Part shown: piece by piece, positions 45,599-54,092 of the stretch
Numbering within the stretch: the first letter of the stretch is position 1
Layout of the letters: each line of letters starts with the position of its first letter
Assembly: GCA_029567705.1 (NCBI GenBank)
Contig: JAKPXC010000017.1
Span: forward strand, 1 to 55,465
Length of the DNA stretch: 55,465 bases
Direction: 5' to 3'
Origin: Candidatus Cloacimonadota bacterium
Lineage (GTDB): Bacteria > Cloacimonadota > Cloacimonadia > Cloacimonadales > Cloacimonadaceae
Notes under the pieces: generated by a model
What the model saw: the letters and a program-made list of their open reading frames with translations, nothing else
Database searches by the model: none
What the model was told of the DNA's origin: nothing
Made by a program: the position numbers and the translations under genes

Positions 45599-46801
45599 CT
45601 ATAAACCTAATATCCTTTTTGTTTCTAGTGCTATCATCAATTCTTCGTTGGTTGGTACTTTCAGCACTGTGACGGCTGAATCGGGAGTGCTCAGAACCTG
45701 GATCTCATCAGTAAACCGAGCGTTTTCTTCTTCATTGATCTTTATTCCCAGAGCTTCCAGGTCATGACAAACCTGTGATCTCATAATCGGCATCCGTTCA
45801 CCCACCCCACCTGTAAAGATCAGCACATCCAGTCCATTAAGAGCGGCAAAATAGGAGCCGATGTATTTCTTGATCCTGTAGCAGTAGATGTCATGGGCTT
45901 GAATAGCTTTGGGGTTCTTATGAATCAGGATCTGGTCTTCTATCTCCCGCATATCATTGGAAAGCTGTGTAAGCCCTAGCATACCACTCTTCTTATTGAG
46001 AATGGAGTTCACTTCCTGGAGGCTGTAGCCCAGGTTCTGCTGCAAGTAAACCGGGATGGCGGGATCAATATCTCCGCTGCGGGTGCCCATCACAAGCCCT
46101 TCCAGAGGGGTTAAGCCCATTGAAGTGTCTATAGATTTCCCTTCCTTGATGGCAGTGATTGAGGCTCCATTTCCCAGGTGGCAGGAGATAATCTTTGTCT
46201 CTTGGGGATTTCGACCCAGGAATTCACAAGCCTTCTGGCTTACATACTTGTGAGAAGTGCCGTGAAAACCGTATCTGCGGATCTTGTGATCTGTATAAAG
46301 CTCCAAGGGAAGAGGATACAAATAGGCATGCGGTTCCATGGTCTGATGAAAAGCTGTGTCAAAAACTCCACATTGAGGAACTTTGGGCATGTTATGAGTC
46401 ACTGCTTCGATACCTTTGAGGTTGGCAGGATTGTGAAGCGGAGCCAGGCAGACGCATTCCTGCATCACTTCTATCAGATGATCAGTTACTTTTACCGTAT
46501 CATTGTAGTGTTCGCCACCATGAACCAATCTGTGCCCCACGGCTGCAATCTCGCTGATATCACCAATGATACCATGCACAGGGTCCAACAGAGAGTCTAT
46601 GATCAACTGCAGACCGGTTTCATGATCCGGGATTGCCATTTCTCGCTTCTTCTTGGTATACTTCTCGCTCTTGTAAGTAAACAGAGCTATATCTTCACCG
46701 ATACATTCGGCGATGCCTTCTGCGAGAACGGATTGAGCCTGCATATTGATGAATTGATATTTGATGGATGAGCTTCCGCAATTGAGGACGAGTATATTCA
46801 T
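45599..46801 (-). CDS. ackA: Acetate kinase
   Basis: Makes ATP and acetate from acetyl phosphate, the energy-yielding step of many fermentations. 400 residues. It has LNCGSSSIKYQ at the N-terminus, GHRLVHGGEHY, FDTAFHQTM, RRYGFHGTSHKYV and CHLGNGASITAI, with GGVGERMP near the C-terminus; these residues are diagnostic. No pta gene is adjacent. The hybrid sensor kinase follows in the same operon. Confidence 0.97.
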   Translation of the reverse strand: MNILVLNCGSSSIKYQFINMQAQSVLAEGIAECIGEDIALFTYKSEKYTKKKREMAIPDHETGLQLIIDSLLDPVHGIIGDISEIAAVGHRLVHGGEHYNDTVKVTDHLIEVMQECVCLAPLHNPANLKGIEAVTHNMPKVPQCGVFDTAFHQTMEPHAYLYPLPLELYTDHKIRRYGFHGTSHKYVSQKACEFLGRNPQETKIISCHLGNGASITAIKEGKSIDTSMGLTPLEGLVMGTRSGDIDPAIPVYLQQNLGYSLQEVNSILNKKSGMLGLTQLSNDMREIEDQILIHKNPKAIQAHDIYCYRIKKYIGSYFAALNGLDVLIFTGGVGERMPIMRSQVCHDLEALGIKINEEENARFTDEIQVLSTPDSAVTVLKVPTNEELMIALETKRILGL

Positions 46802-46925
46802 TCCTGATCTTCCTTAAAACAGATTATTTTGATGGGATCATGGTTTTTAAGGGCAAAACTCTGTCAAATAAAAAAATCTGAAAGAGTGATCAAGGCTGGA
46901 TTGGGAAGAAACATATCTGAGATAG

Positions 46926-47002
46926 TGGTGGGTGATACTGGATTCGAACCAGTGACCTCTACGATGTGAACGTAGCGCTCTAACCAGCTGAGCTAATCAC
47001 CC
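46926..47002 (-). tRNA. tRNA-Val (CAC)
   Basis: A 77-nt cloverleaf with encoded CCA. The acceptor stem GGGTGAT pairs with ATCACCC. The anticodon loop is TTCACAT, with the CAC anticodon at 46966-46968, reading GTG. It lies 22 bases downstream of the other tRNA-Val, probably one transcript. Confidence 0.97.
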
Positions 47003-47024
47003 AAACGGGGTTTGGTAAAGAAAG

Positions 47025-47101
<77 letters not shown>

Positions 47102-47114
47102 ACTCTTGTTGCGC

Positions 47115-47143
47115 AAGCTTTTCAAGTGCCCGTTTCTTGTCAA
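47115..47143 (-). promoter_or_regulatory. Promoter of the tRNA-Val pair
   Basis: TTGACA (47138-47143, minus strand) lies 17 bp from AAGCTT (47115-47120), about 14 bases before the tRNA. Same geometry as the tRNA-Lys promoter; both share TGAAAAGC around the -10. Confidence 0.5.
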
Positions 47144-47244
47144 TCAAAACCTTCAGGAAAAGTAGCCTGCAACCACATATAAAAAGAACAGGAAGAGCTA
47201 GAAAAGATCTCTTCCTGCCTCATTTCTTACTAATCAGTATAGGT

Positions 47245-47784
47245 TTAGGGAGCGTTTGGTGCTTGCTCGGGAACTGCTGGTTCAGTCCCCTCGGATGGTT
47301 GGTCTGGAGCTGCCTGGGAAGTACTATGAAAGAGATTGTCGTATGCTGAATTATAGTAAAGAACCGATAGCTGGCCTGAATCCAAATAGACCAGATGCAC
47401 CGTCTTTCCCTCATTCAAAAGCCAGACGATCTGGCCCGTTTCTGGATAGTTCTTAAACCAATCTCTGTGACACTCGATCAGTGAGTTAAACACCCGGTTA
47501 TCCTCTTCTTCAGAGTTATCTGGGTTATACTTAATCATCCAGCCGGCCAGCCTGTATGTCTCCGGTATCACCACCAAAGAAATAGACTCCACTTTCGGAT
47601 TGTTTGTGGGGTAATAATGCACCATTGTGGGAGAATCCGGACGCTCAGGCATAAAGCCCTGCCTCACCAGGATTGAATCAGCTTCAAGCAGCGGCATATC
47701 ATAAGCCAGATTATACAACCCGACCTGAGCAAAGATAGCAGCACAAGATAGAACCAGCAATACAAGTATCAGTGTTCTTTTCAT
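47245..47784 (-). CDS. Secreted hypothetical protein
   Basis: 179 residues with signal peptide MKRTLILVLLVLSCAAIFAQ (cleavage near residue 19-20). A small alpha/beta body follows, with VESISLVVIPETYRLAGW, then a Pro/Glu/Ala-rich low-complexity tail from about 158. It starts 15 bases after the methylmalonyl-CoA epimerase gene and is the last gene of the run. Family not recognised. Confidence 0.65.
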   Translation of the reverse strand: MKRTLILVLLVLSCAAIFAQVGLYNLAYDMPLLEADSILVRQGFMPERPDSPTMVHYYPTNNPKVESISLVVIPETYRLAGWMIKYNPDNSEEEDNRVFNSLIECHRDWFKNYPETGQIVWLLNEGKTVHLVYLDSGQLSVLYYNSAYDNLFHSTSQAAPDQPSEGTEPAVPEQAPNAP

Positions 47785-47799
47785 TTAACTATGCTTTTT

Positions 47800-48201
47800 T
47801 TAATGTTTCTCTTTACAGAACTCAATCAGTACGCCATGGCTGGATTTGGGATGCAGAAAAGCTATATCGGCACCATGTGCACCCGGCCTGGGGGTCTTAT
47901 CGATAAGTTGAATTCCCTTGTCTGTGGCTTCACTCAAGGCTTCCGGAAGCTGATCAACTGCGAAAGCTATGTGTTGAATTCCTTCACCTTTCTTTTCTAT
48001 GAACTTGGCTATGGGACTCTCTTCGGACGTGGGAGCCAGAACTTCTATCCTGGTATCCCCACAGGGAAAGAAAGCCACTTTTACCATCTGGGAAGGCACT
48101 TCTTCGATTGCCTCAAGCGTGAGCCCAAGCTTCTCATAGAAAGCAATTCCCTCTTCCAGATTGCGAACGGCTATTCCTATATGACTGATATGTTTAACCA
48201 T
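47800..48201 (-). CDS. mce: Methylmalonyl-CoA epimerase
   Basis: Interconverts (R)- and (S)-methylmalonyl-CoA between propionyl-CoA and succinyl-CoA. 133 residues, one vicinal-oxygen-chelate unit. Metal ligands are His7 (HIGIAV), GIQHIAFAV and the final GVLIEFCKE Glu, all typical of Mce. It follows the kor genes, separated by a hairpin terminator at 48220-48258. That placement links 2-oxoacid oxidation to the methylmalonyl-CoA route. Confidence 0.92.
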   Translation of the reverse strand: MVKHISHIGIAVRNLEEGIAFYEKLGLTLEAIEEVPSQMVKVAFFPCGDTRIEVLAPTSEESPIAKFIEKKGEGIQHIAFAVDQLPEALSEATDKGIQLIDKTPRPGAHGADIAFLHPKSSHGVLIEFCKEKH

Positions 48202-48219
48202 AATAACTCCAAAAGATAG

Positions 48220-48258
48220 AAGACGGAGTACTGGCCACTTGAGCCGGGACTCCGTCTT
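48220..48258 (-). terminator. Terminator between korC and mce
   Basis: A 10-bp stem AAGACGGAGT/ACTCCGTCTT with inner pairing is followed by CTATCTTTT on the minus strand. It probably lowers transcription of mce and the secreted protein relative to the kor genes. Confidence 0.7.
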
Positions 48259-48267
48259 ATGTATCTA

Positions 48268-48813
48268 CTATTTCTTGTATTGGGAAGCCAGCTCGAAACC
48301 AAGTTCCATGGCCTTAAGATTCAGGCTCACAAAAGCGGGTTTTACTGATTCCTCAATAGCTTTTTTGAGTGATTCTTCCTTCACGACTCCGGTTACCCGA
48401 ACCAGAAAGGAGAGAGAGATGATGTTTGTAGTTATGGGACTTCCCAGCTTCTCCTGTGCAAGATCCGTGAAGGGTACTTCATAGGTATATTCGGAGACAA
48501 GTGAGAGGTTCTTCACAAAAGAGGTATCGACAATCAGGACGCCCTTCTCTTTGAGATCAAAGAGATACTTGTCGCAGGCTTCCTGAGTAAGGGCCAAGAG
48601 GCAATCGAAGGAAGTGGCTTCCGGGAAATATATCTCAGTATCACTGATAATCACGTCTGCCCGGGAATATCCTCCCCGGGATTCCGGACCATAGCTCTGA
48701 GTCTGAGTGGTGCGGTGTTTATCATGCACAGCAGCCTTGGCAAGGATAATCCCCGCAAGGATCAAGCCTTGACCGCCAGAACCGGAGAGTCTGATTTCAT
48801 AATTCTTTGCCAT
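48268..48813 (-). CDS. korC: 2-oxoacid:ferredoxin oxidoreductase, gamma subunit
   Basis: 181 residues, 2-oxoacid:acceptor oxidoreductase gamma family. It starts with RLSGSGGQGLILAGIIL, then TQTQSYGPESRGGYSRADVIIS, both signatures of the CoA-binding gamma subunit. The start overlaps the korB stop (TAATG). Probably part of the 2-oxoglutarate-type enzyme with korD, korA and korB. Confidence 0.9.
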   Translation of the reverse strand: MAKNYEIRLSGSGGQGLILAGIILAKAAVHDKHRTTQTQSYGPESRGGYSRADVIISDTEIYFPEATSFDCLLALTQEACDKYLFDLKEKGVLIVDTSFVKNLSLVSEYTYEVPFTDLAQEKLGSPITTNIISLSFLVRVTGVVKEESLKKAIEESVKPAFVSLNLKAMELGFELASQYKK

Positions 48814-49652
48814 TACTTCGCTCCTTTCTGTTGGGCACGTTCAGTCAGGATCTTGTATTGATCGCAATACTCGGGTTTATCAACCCTGCGGAGAATCCCG
48901 CGCACGATCTTGCCTTCCACCTTTTCGGGAGGAAGCTTCTCGACTGCTGCCAAAGGAATGGAATTATCCCGCATAGCCTTCATCATTTCAGCAGGGCCAC
49001 CCTTCTTGTTCAACCGGCCAAAGATCACCGGGCAGGCACTGATCACTTCGATCAGAGAGAAGCCATTGTGATTCAAACCGTCTTTAATCATATTCTGCAT
49101 TTCGATGGCATGGAAAGCCGTGGTGCGTCCCACAAAGCTTGCACCTGCACCCATGGCCAGATCGCAGACGTTGAAATCCGGCTCGATATTGCCATAAGGG
49201 GCTGTGGTAGCAATAGCTTCATGGGGTGTGGTGGGAGAGCATTGTCCGCCGGTCATGCCATAGATGTTGTTATTAATCAGCACCACCGTAAGATCAATGT
49301 TTCTTCTGGCAGCATGGATCAGGTGGTTACCACCGATGGCTGTACAATCACCATCACCTGTCACCACGATAACTTTCATGTGAGGCTTGTAGAGCTTGAC
49401 TCCTGTGGCATAGGCTATGGAGCGTCCATGAAGGGTGTGCAGGGTATTGAAATCCACATACACCGGCATTCTGGATGAACAGCCGATTCCGGAGACCATC
49501 ATGATATCATCTCGGTCCAATTGCAGATCTGCAATGGCACGGATAATACCACCGAGCACTATTCCATTGGAACAGCCGGCACACCATACATGCGGGAATT
49601 TTTTATCATGTCTTAAGTATTCGTGAATGATTTTTTGAGGAATGTTAGCCAT
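48813..49652 (-). CDS. korB: 2-oxoacid:ferredoxin oxidoreductase, beta (thiamine diphosphate) subunit
   Basis: 279 residues. The ATG at 49652 is preceded by AAGGAGGTG and overlaps the korA stop (TAATG). ThDP-binding motifs GDGDCTAIGGNHLIHAARRN and NNNIYGMTGGQCSPTTP are present. The cysteines in WCAGCSNG and GIGCSSRMP coordinate the proximal Fe-S cluster. Oxidatively decarboxylates a 2-oxoacid to acyl-CoA with ferredoxin as acceptor. Confidence 0.92.
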   Translation of the reverse strand: MANIPQKIIHEYLRHDKKFPHVWCAGCSNGIVLGGIIRAIADLQLDRDDIMMVSGIGCSSRMPVYVDFNTLHTLHGRSIAYATGVKLYKPHMKVIVVTGDGDCTAIGGNHLIHAARRNIDLTVVLINNNIYGMTGGQCSPTTPHEAIATTAPYGNIEPDFNVCDLAMGAGASFVGRTTAFHAIEMQNMIKDGLNHNGFSLIEVISACPVIFGRLNKKGGPAEMMKAMRDNSIPLAAVEKLPPEKVEGKIVRGILRRVDKPEYCDQYKILTERAQQKGAK

Positions 49653-50854
49653 TAGCACACCTCCTTGATTTTGCGCAGGATGTCATTTGGCGTGATCAAC
49701 CTTCCATTCACCCGTTGCATGGAAATCAGGTTTCCATCGCTCTTTTCTTTGGTGAGTCTGCGGATTTCATGGATAAGCTGTCCCTGATTAAGCTCAGGAA
49801 CAATCACGGTTTCGACATTACGCAGCATCTTGCGGACGGCATCATCCGGGAAGGGCCAAATGGTCAGAGGACGGAGCAAACCGACCTTGATGCCTTCGGC
49901 TCTGGCAGCAGCCACAGCACTCTTGGCAGCCCGGGCAGAGATACCCGCTGCGAAGATAGCAATCGTGGCATCTTCCATTTTGTGACTTTCTATTTGAACC
50001 AGATCTCTGATGTTGTGAGAGATCTTTTTACGAAGTCTTTCCATCATATCAGCGGCTTCACTGGCTTTATTGGTGGGAAAACCGTGAGAATCGTGGGTAA
50101 GGCCGGTCACATGGAAGCGATAGCCTTCTCCGTAACTTGCCAAAGGTGAGAGATACTTCTGATTTTCATCGTAATGCTTGTACCATTGTGGAGGTACTGT
50201 GGGCTTAATCCTGCTGATCACGCGAACATTGGCGATATCCGGCAAAGCCACAGCTTCCCGCATGTGACCAATCACTTCGTCCAGAAGCAGGATCACACAG
50301 GTCCTGTATTTTTCTGCCAGGTTGACTGCACGAATCATCAGCTCATAGCTTTCCTTCACGGAATCAGGATAAAGCACAATCGCAGGTGAATCACCATGCG
50401 AACCCCAACGGGCCTGCATGATATCTCCCTGAGCCGGAGAAGTGGGCATTCCTGTGCTGGGACCGGAACGTTGAACGTTGATCACCACGCAGGGTGTTTC
50501 CGTAATCTTGGCAAAGCCGATTCCTTCCTGCATTAGGGAGAAACCAGGACCACTGGTGGCGGTAACTGCCTTGGCTCCTGCCAGAGAAGCTCCGGTAATG
50601 GCGCAGATGGAAGCGATTTCATCTTCCATTTGCACAAAGACTCCGCCCCGTTTGGGCAGTTCAAGTGCCAGAATCTCGGCCACTTCAGTGCTGGGAGTGA
50701 TAGGGTAACCGGCAAAGAAATTGACTCCGGCATCCAGTGCACCCCGAGCGACAGCTTCATTGCCCTGCATCAGGACTATCTTGCGCTCAGGTTTGGCTGC
50801 TGCGGTTTCAGTCTTTACGGTCTTGACTTTCTTTTCTTTTTCTGTTTTAGGCAT
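49652..50854 (-). CDS. korA: 2-oxoacid:ferredoxin oxidoreductase, alpha subunit
   Basis: About 400 residues from the ATG at 50854, after GGGGAGAG; an upstream GTG at 50905 is less likely. It begins with a Lys-rich stretch (PKTEKEKKVK). The body has GYPITPSTE, MEDEIASICAITGASLAGAKA, TATSGPGFSLMQEG and QRSGPSTGMPTSPAQGD. The last is typical of 2-oxoglutarate:ferredoxin oxidoreductase. The korD-A-B-C order fits the KGOR class; substrate is inferred. Confidence 0.9.
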   Translation of the reverse strand: MPKTEKEKKVKTVKTETAAAKPERKIVLMQGNEAVARGALDAGVNFFAGYPITPSTEVAEILALELPKRGGVFVQMEDEIASICAITGASLAGAKAVTATSGPGFSLMQEGIGFAKITETPCVVINVQRSGPSTGMPTSPAQGDIMQARWGSHGDSPAIVLYPDSVKESYELMIRAVNLAEKYRTCVILLLDEVIGHMREAVALPDIANVRVISRIKPTVPPQWYKHYDENQKYLSPLASYGEGYRFHVTGLTHDSHGFPTNKASEAADMMERLRKKISHNIRDLVQIESHKMEDATIAIFAAGISARAAKSAVAAARAEGIKVGLLRPLTIWPFPDDAVRKMLRNVETVIVPELNQGQLIHEIRRLTKEKSDGNLISMQRVNGRLITPNDILRKIKEVC

Positions 50855-50865
50855 TTTGCTCTCCC

Positions 50866-51198
50866 CTATCTGTCCTTGGCTCCGGTTATGGCAAAATCCG
50901 GACACAGACGGTCACAGGTCTCGCAGTGAATACACTTCTCGGGTGCAGCAACGTAAGGGGAGCCATCCGCCTTGCGTCCCAAGCATCCGGTCGGACAAAA
51001 AGCCACGCAGATTCCGCACTTCTTGCACCAATTGTAATAAATCAATACTGGCGATTGGTCATCTCCCGGTTCTTTGACTTCAGTGGCTTCCACTTCCATC
51101 TTTTCGGGGATGTCTTCCTCGCGAATGATCATGCCCACTTTGTCTTTCTCGACTTTTTTGGACATCATTCCTCCACTTGTATTTTTTGTTTGTTTCAT
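50866..51198 (-). CDS. korD: 2-oxoacid:ferredoxin oxidoreductase, delta (ferredoxin) subunit
   Basis: 110 residues with two [4Fe-4S] motifs: WCKKCGICVAFCPTGCL near residues 57-73 and CIHCETCDRLCP near 89-100. The N-terminal ~50 residues are charged. A shorter start at the ATG pair near 51168 has AGTGGAGGA just upstream. The start at 51198, 7 bases after the aminotransferase stop, would be coupled. Electrons pass from the catalytic subunits to external ferredoxin. Confidence 0.87.
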   Translation of the reverse strand: MKQTKNTSGGMMSKKVEKDKVGMIIREEDIPEKMEVEATEVKEPGDDQSPVLIYYNWCKKCGICVAFCPTGCLGRKADGSPYVAAPEKCIHCETCDRLCPDFAITGAKDR

Positions 51199-51205
51199 AA
51201 TAATC

Positions 51206-52423
51206 TTAGAGCTTGGCCACCGCTTTTTTCATGAAGCGTCCCAGTCTCTTACAGCCTTCTTCGTTGTTGGCTTCAGATTCGTAAGAGAAGTTCAGACGCA
51301 TGGTATTTTGGCCTTTGCCATCGCAGAAGAAGGAGGTTCCGGCCACATAGGCCACGTTTTCTTCTTTGATGCAATCCAGCAGAACGGCATTGGTATCAAG
51401 GCCTTCCGGTCCTTTGGCCATCAGGAAGAGTCCGCCTTCGGGATGAGTCCAGCTAAATTCTTCCGGCATATACTGTTCCAAAGACTTCAGCATGACTTTC
51501 TGGCGGGTTTCATACATCTTGGTGATCTCTACGATCTTAGGATCGAGCAGACCTTTTTCGATGTATCTGGCGGCAATCCTTTGTGTGAAAGGAGGTGTGC
51601 AAAGATCTGTGGCTTGTTTGCCCACGATGATCTTATCCAAGACATCGGGATGTCCCAGCACCCAGCCGATTCTGAATCCAGGGCAGAATATCTTGGAGAA
51701 TGTGCCCAGCAGCACCACGTGCCCTGTGCCATCCAACTCATACATGGTCTTTTGATGTTCGCCTTCATAACGCAGCTCACGATAGGGGCTGTCTTCAATG
51801 ATGAGAACGTCATATTTATGAGCCAGAGCGATAATCTCTTTTCTGCGTTTCTCGCTCATGGTCACACCGGCAGGATTCTGGAAATCCGGAATGATATAGA
51901 TGAACTTGGGTTTCTTGCCTTGGGCAGCAAGTTCTTTGAGCTTGGTTTCCATGATCTCCACATTCTCACCTTCGTCGTCCATGGGAATGCCTATCATTTG
52001 GGCACCATAGGAATTGAAAGCGGAAAGACCGCCAAGATAGGATGGCAAGCCTACGATCACATAGTCTCCCCGATCGATAAACATTTTGGCAAGCAGATCC
52101 AAAGCCTGCTGCGAAGCTGTGGTGATAATCATGTTGTCGATCGATACATCCAATCCGTCACGTTTGTATCTTTCCACCAGAAGAGTGCGAAGCAGTATGT
52201 CGCCTTCGGTAGCTCCATATTGGAGCGCAAAAGCAGCTTCTTTATCCATCACTTCCATCATAATGGTCTTCAGTTCTTCCGTCGGGAAAGACAGGGGGGA
52301 AGGGAACCCACCGGAGAAAGATATCAGGCCGGGTTGTCCCAAATACTTGAGTAGTTCACGAATGGCAGAGCGCTTCATGCCCTTGATGTTGGTCGAAAGG
52401 ACACTGTTCAAATCGGTGATCAT
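51206..52423 (-). CDS. PLP-dependent aminotransferase (class I, 2-aminoadipate/MocR-like fold)
   Basis: 405 residues. The PLP-binding Lys is in GTFSKIFCPGFRIGW, and YIIPDFQNPAGVTMSEKRR is the usual aminotransferase-I motif. ISFSGGFPSPLSFP near the N-terminus is typical of the LysN/2-aminoadipate group. Adjacent to kor genes, it probably supplies the 2-oxoacid from an amino acid such as glutamate. Its ATG overlaps the upstream gene's stop (ATGA). Exact amino acid unknown. Confidence 0.85.
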   Translation of the reverse strand: MITDLNSVLSTNIKGMKRSAIRELLKYLGQPGLISFSGGFPSPLSFPTEELKTIMMEVMDKEAAFALQYGATEGDILLRTLLVERYKRDGLDVSIDNMIITTASQQALDLLAKMFIDRGDYVIVGLPSYLGGLSAFNSYGAQMIGIPMDDEGENVEIMETKLKELAAQGKKPKFIYIIPDFQNPAGVTMSEKRRKEIIALAHKYDVLIIEDSPYRELRYEGEHQKTMYELDGTGHVVLLGTFSKIFCPGFRIGWVLGHPDVLDKIIVGKQATDLCTPPFTQRIAARYIEKGLLDPKIVEITKMYETRQKVMLKSLEQYMPEEFSWTHPEGGLFLMAKGPEGLDTNAVLLDCIKEENVAYVAGTSFFCDGKGQNTMRLNFSYESEANNEEGCKRLGRFMKKAVAKL

Positions 52424-52731
52424 TGTGATCCTCCATCTATTTTATTTTTTTCGTATACCAGAACTTTCTTGTTTTTCTTACGCCATTCACGATAGGCATC
52501 CTTCACCTCAATTTCCCAAACCAGGCGTTTATCCTGATCTTCAAAGGTGACGATATCTATATAAACGGTTTTCTTAGTCTTGCCCTGAAAGCTTTTACGG
52601 GGAAATTCCACCACCAGCTCACCCTCAATATTAAGGATTGTAACTTCATTCAGGAAAACACCCTCGGCTATCTCGATGATAGCTCTGGCTTCAACGCTTC
52701 CTGCCTGGACGTCACGAAAATGTATCTTCAT
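52420..52731 (-). CDS. SpoVG-like protein
   Basis: About 103 residues. The ATG at 52731 has TGGAGT upstream; a GTG at 52758 is in frame. The body resembles SpoVG/septation-type nucleic acid-binding proteins: an N-terminal beta pair, FLNEVTILNIEGELVVEFPRK, and YIDIVTFED. The C-terminus is basic (YREWRKKNKKV). SpoVG binds DNA or RNA and regulates metabolic and virulence genes elsewhere. Here it is coupled (ATGA) to the aminotransferase-kor operon. Similarity is judged by eye, so moderate confidence. Confidence 0.6.
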   Translation of the reverse strand: MKIHFRDVQAGSVEARAIIEIAEGVFLNEVTILNIEGELVVEFPRKSFQGKTKKTVYIDIVTFEDQDKRLVWEIEVKDAYREWRKKNKKVLVYEKNKIDGGSQ

Positions 52732-53146
52732 ATATACTCCATTTAACTGATTATTCACTACATTAAGATTTGCGTTTATTGGTCAAGGACTTTTTTACCC
52801 GATTTTATCGAAAGAATAACGCCTGTATGCAGTTCGCTTTCATTAACGGTTTGGATTCAGCTTTCAGACGGCCGGATCACCCGGATTTATTAAGCCAAAA
52901 GCAGCTAATGTTCATCAATCCCTTCCCAGTTTGTCCAGGAGTCTTCACCGAGCGTTGGCCGACTCTTCCCGAGCAAAGTGTTCGGGAAGAGTCCTGCAAG
53001 ACTGGGTGAAGACTCGGCGAGAAGTTGGGAAGCGATGAGTAACAAGTGCTACAAAACCGACCTCGGCGAAGAAGCGTTTTTTATTGCCAAATATCTGAGG
53101 CCGGATTATTTGGTAACGCCAAATTAAACTATTGAAGGAGAAGAGT
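52732..53146. other. Divergent intergenic region with a nested palindrome
   Basis: Between the SpoVG-like gene (minus) and corA (plus). A minus-strand promoter for the SpoVG-like gene may lie near 52770-52795, with TTGACC and TAATGT 15 bp apart. The rest is the palindromic element at 52922-53032. A 79-codon plus frame (52770-53009) runs through it but looks spurious. Confidence 0.45.
52922..53032. repeat. Nested 111-bp inverted repeat
   Basis: Three arm pairs share one centre. CTTCCCA (52922-52928) pairs with TGGGAAG (53026-53032). GAGTCTTCACC (52939-52949) pairs with GGTGAAGACTC (53005-53015). GACTCTTCCCGA (52961-52972) pairs with TCGGGAAGAGTC (52982-52993). The inner loop is 9 bases. Confidence 0.8.
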
Positions 53147-54079
53147 ATGATACAGTATTTCAAAGTATCAGGGCAGCGCTTTGTGCCTGCTGTCAGCCGG
53201 GGAGACGCCTTCTGGATACACTTGCAAAACCCCAGTGCTGAAGAGATCTCCGATATAGTACAGCACTTCGAACTGGAGCCGGATTTCATTACCGACCTTG
53301 AAGATACGGACGAGAATGCCCGTATGGAATATGAGGATGGAGCTCTGCTTATCATTATCCGTGTGCCCATCTATTACAAGCATAAAACAGCCACGGTACC
53401 TTTCTCTACCTCACCCTTGGGAATTATCGCCACAACCGATAAACTCTTGACCGTATCCTTCTACGAGAGTGAGATCCTCACCCAGTATCTGGAATGCAAG
53501 CACCGTCCTTTCAACATCACGCAACAGAGTTTTATCCTGCACCTGGCACTGCGCAATGCAACCTACTACCTGAAGTTCCTCAAAGAGATCAACCGGCGTA
53601 CATCACGGATAGAGAACGAACTGCATCAATCCATGCGGAACAAGGAACTCATCCGGCTGCTCAGACTGGAGAAATCGCTGGTCTTCTTTAATACCTCACT
53701 CAAATCCAATGAGATCATTCTGGAACGTATGCAACGCTCCCGCTGGCTGCAAAACGATCCCGAGGCAGAAGATCTGATAGAAGACGTGATTATCGAAAAC
53801 AAACAGGCCATAGAAATGGCAAATATATACAGCAGTATCTTAAGCGGTATGATGGATGCTTTCGCCTCTATCATATCGAATAATCTGAACGTAGTCATGA
53901 AGTTCCTCACTTCAATCACAATCGTGATCTCTCTGCCTACCCTGATAGCCAGTATCTATGGAATGAACGTTCATTTGCCGTTCCAGGAGAATCCATACGC
54001 TTTCGCTATTGTGATGGGTGTGGCAGCCTTGATCTCTTTGACCATGGTCTTTATCTTTATCCGCAAGAGATACTTTTAG
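53147..54079 (+). CDS. CorA-family magnesium/divalent cation channel
   Basis: About 310 residues from the ATG at 53147 after AAGGAGAAGAG; a TTG at 53132 is in frame but overlaps that site. The N-terminal cytoplasmic domain and long alpha-helices (about 150-240) precede two membrane spans at the C-terminus. The pore motif is YGMNVHLPF. The GMN tripeptide is invariant in CorA. The final helix ends with KRYF. Transports Mg2+, Co2+ or Ni2+, not resolvable here. Confidence 0.9.
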   Translation: MIQYFKVSGQRFVPAVSRGDAFWIHLQNPSAEEISDIVQHFELEPDFITDLEDTDENARMEYEDGALLIIIRVPIYYKHKTATVPFSTSPLGIIATTDKLLTVSFYESEILTQYLECKHRPFNITQQSFILHLALRNATYYLKFLKEINRRTSRIENELHQSMRNKELIRLLRLEKSLVFFNTSLKSNEIILERMQRSRWLQNDPEAEDLIEDVIIENKQAIEMANIYSSILSGMMDAFASIISNNLNVVMKFLTSITIVISLPTLIASIYGMNVHLPFQENPYAFAIVMGVAALISLTMVFIFIRKRYF

Positions 54080-54092
54080 GAGTCATATCATT

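Noticed and set aside
52770-53009. 79-codon plus-strand frame before corA
   Set aside because: It crosses the nested palindrome and has no ribosome binding site.
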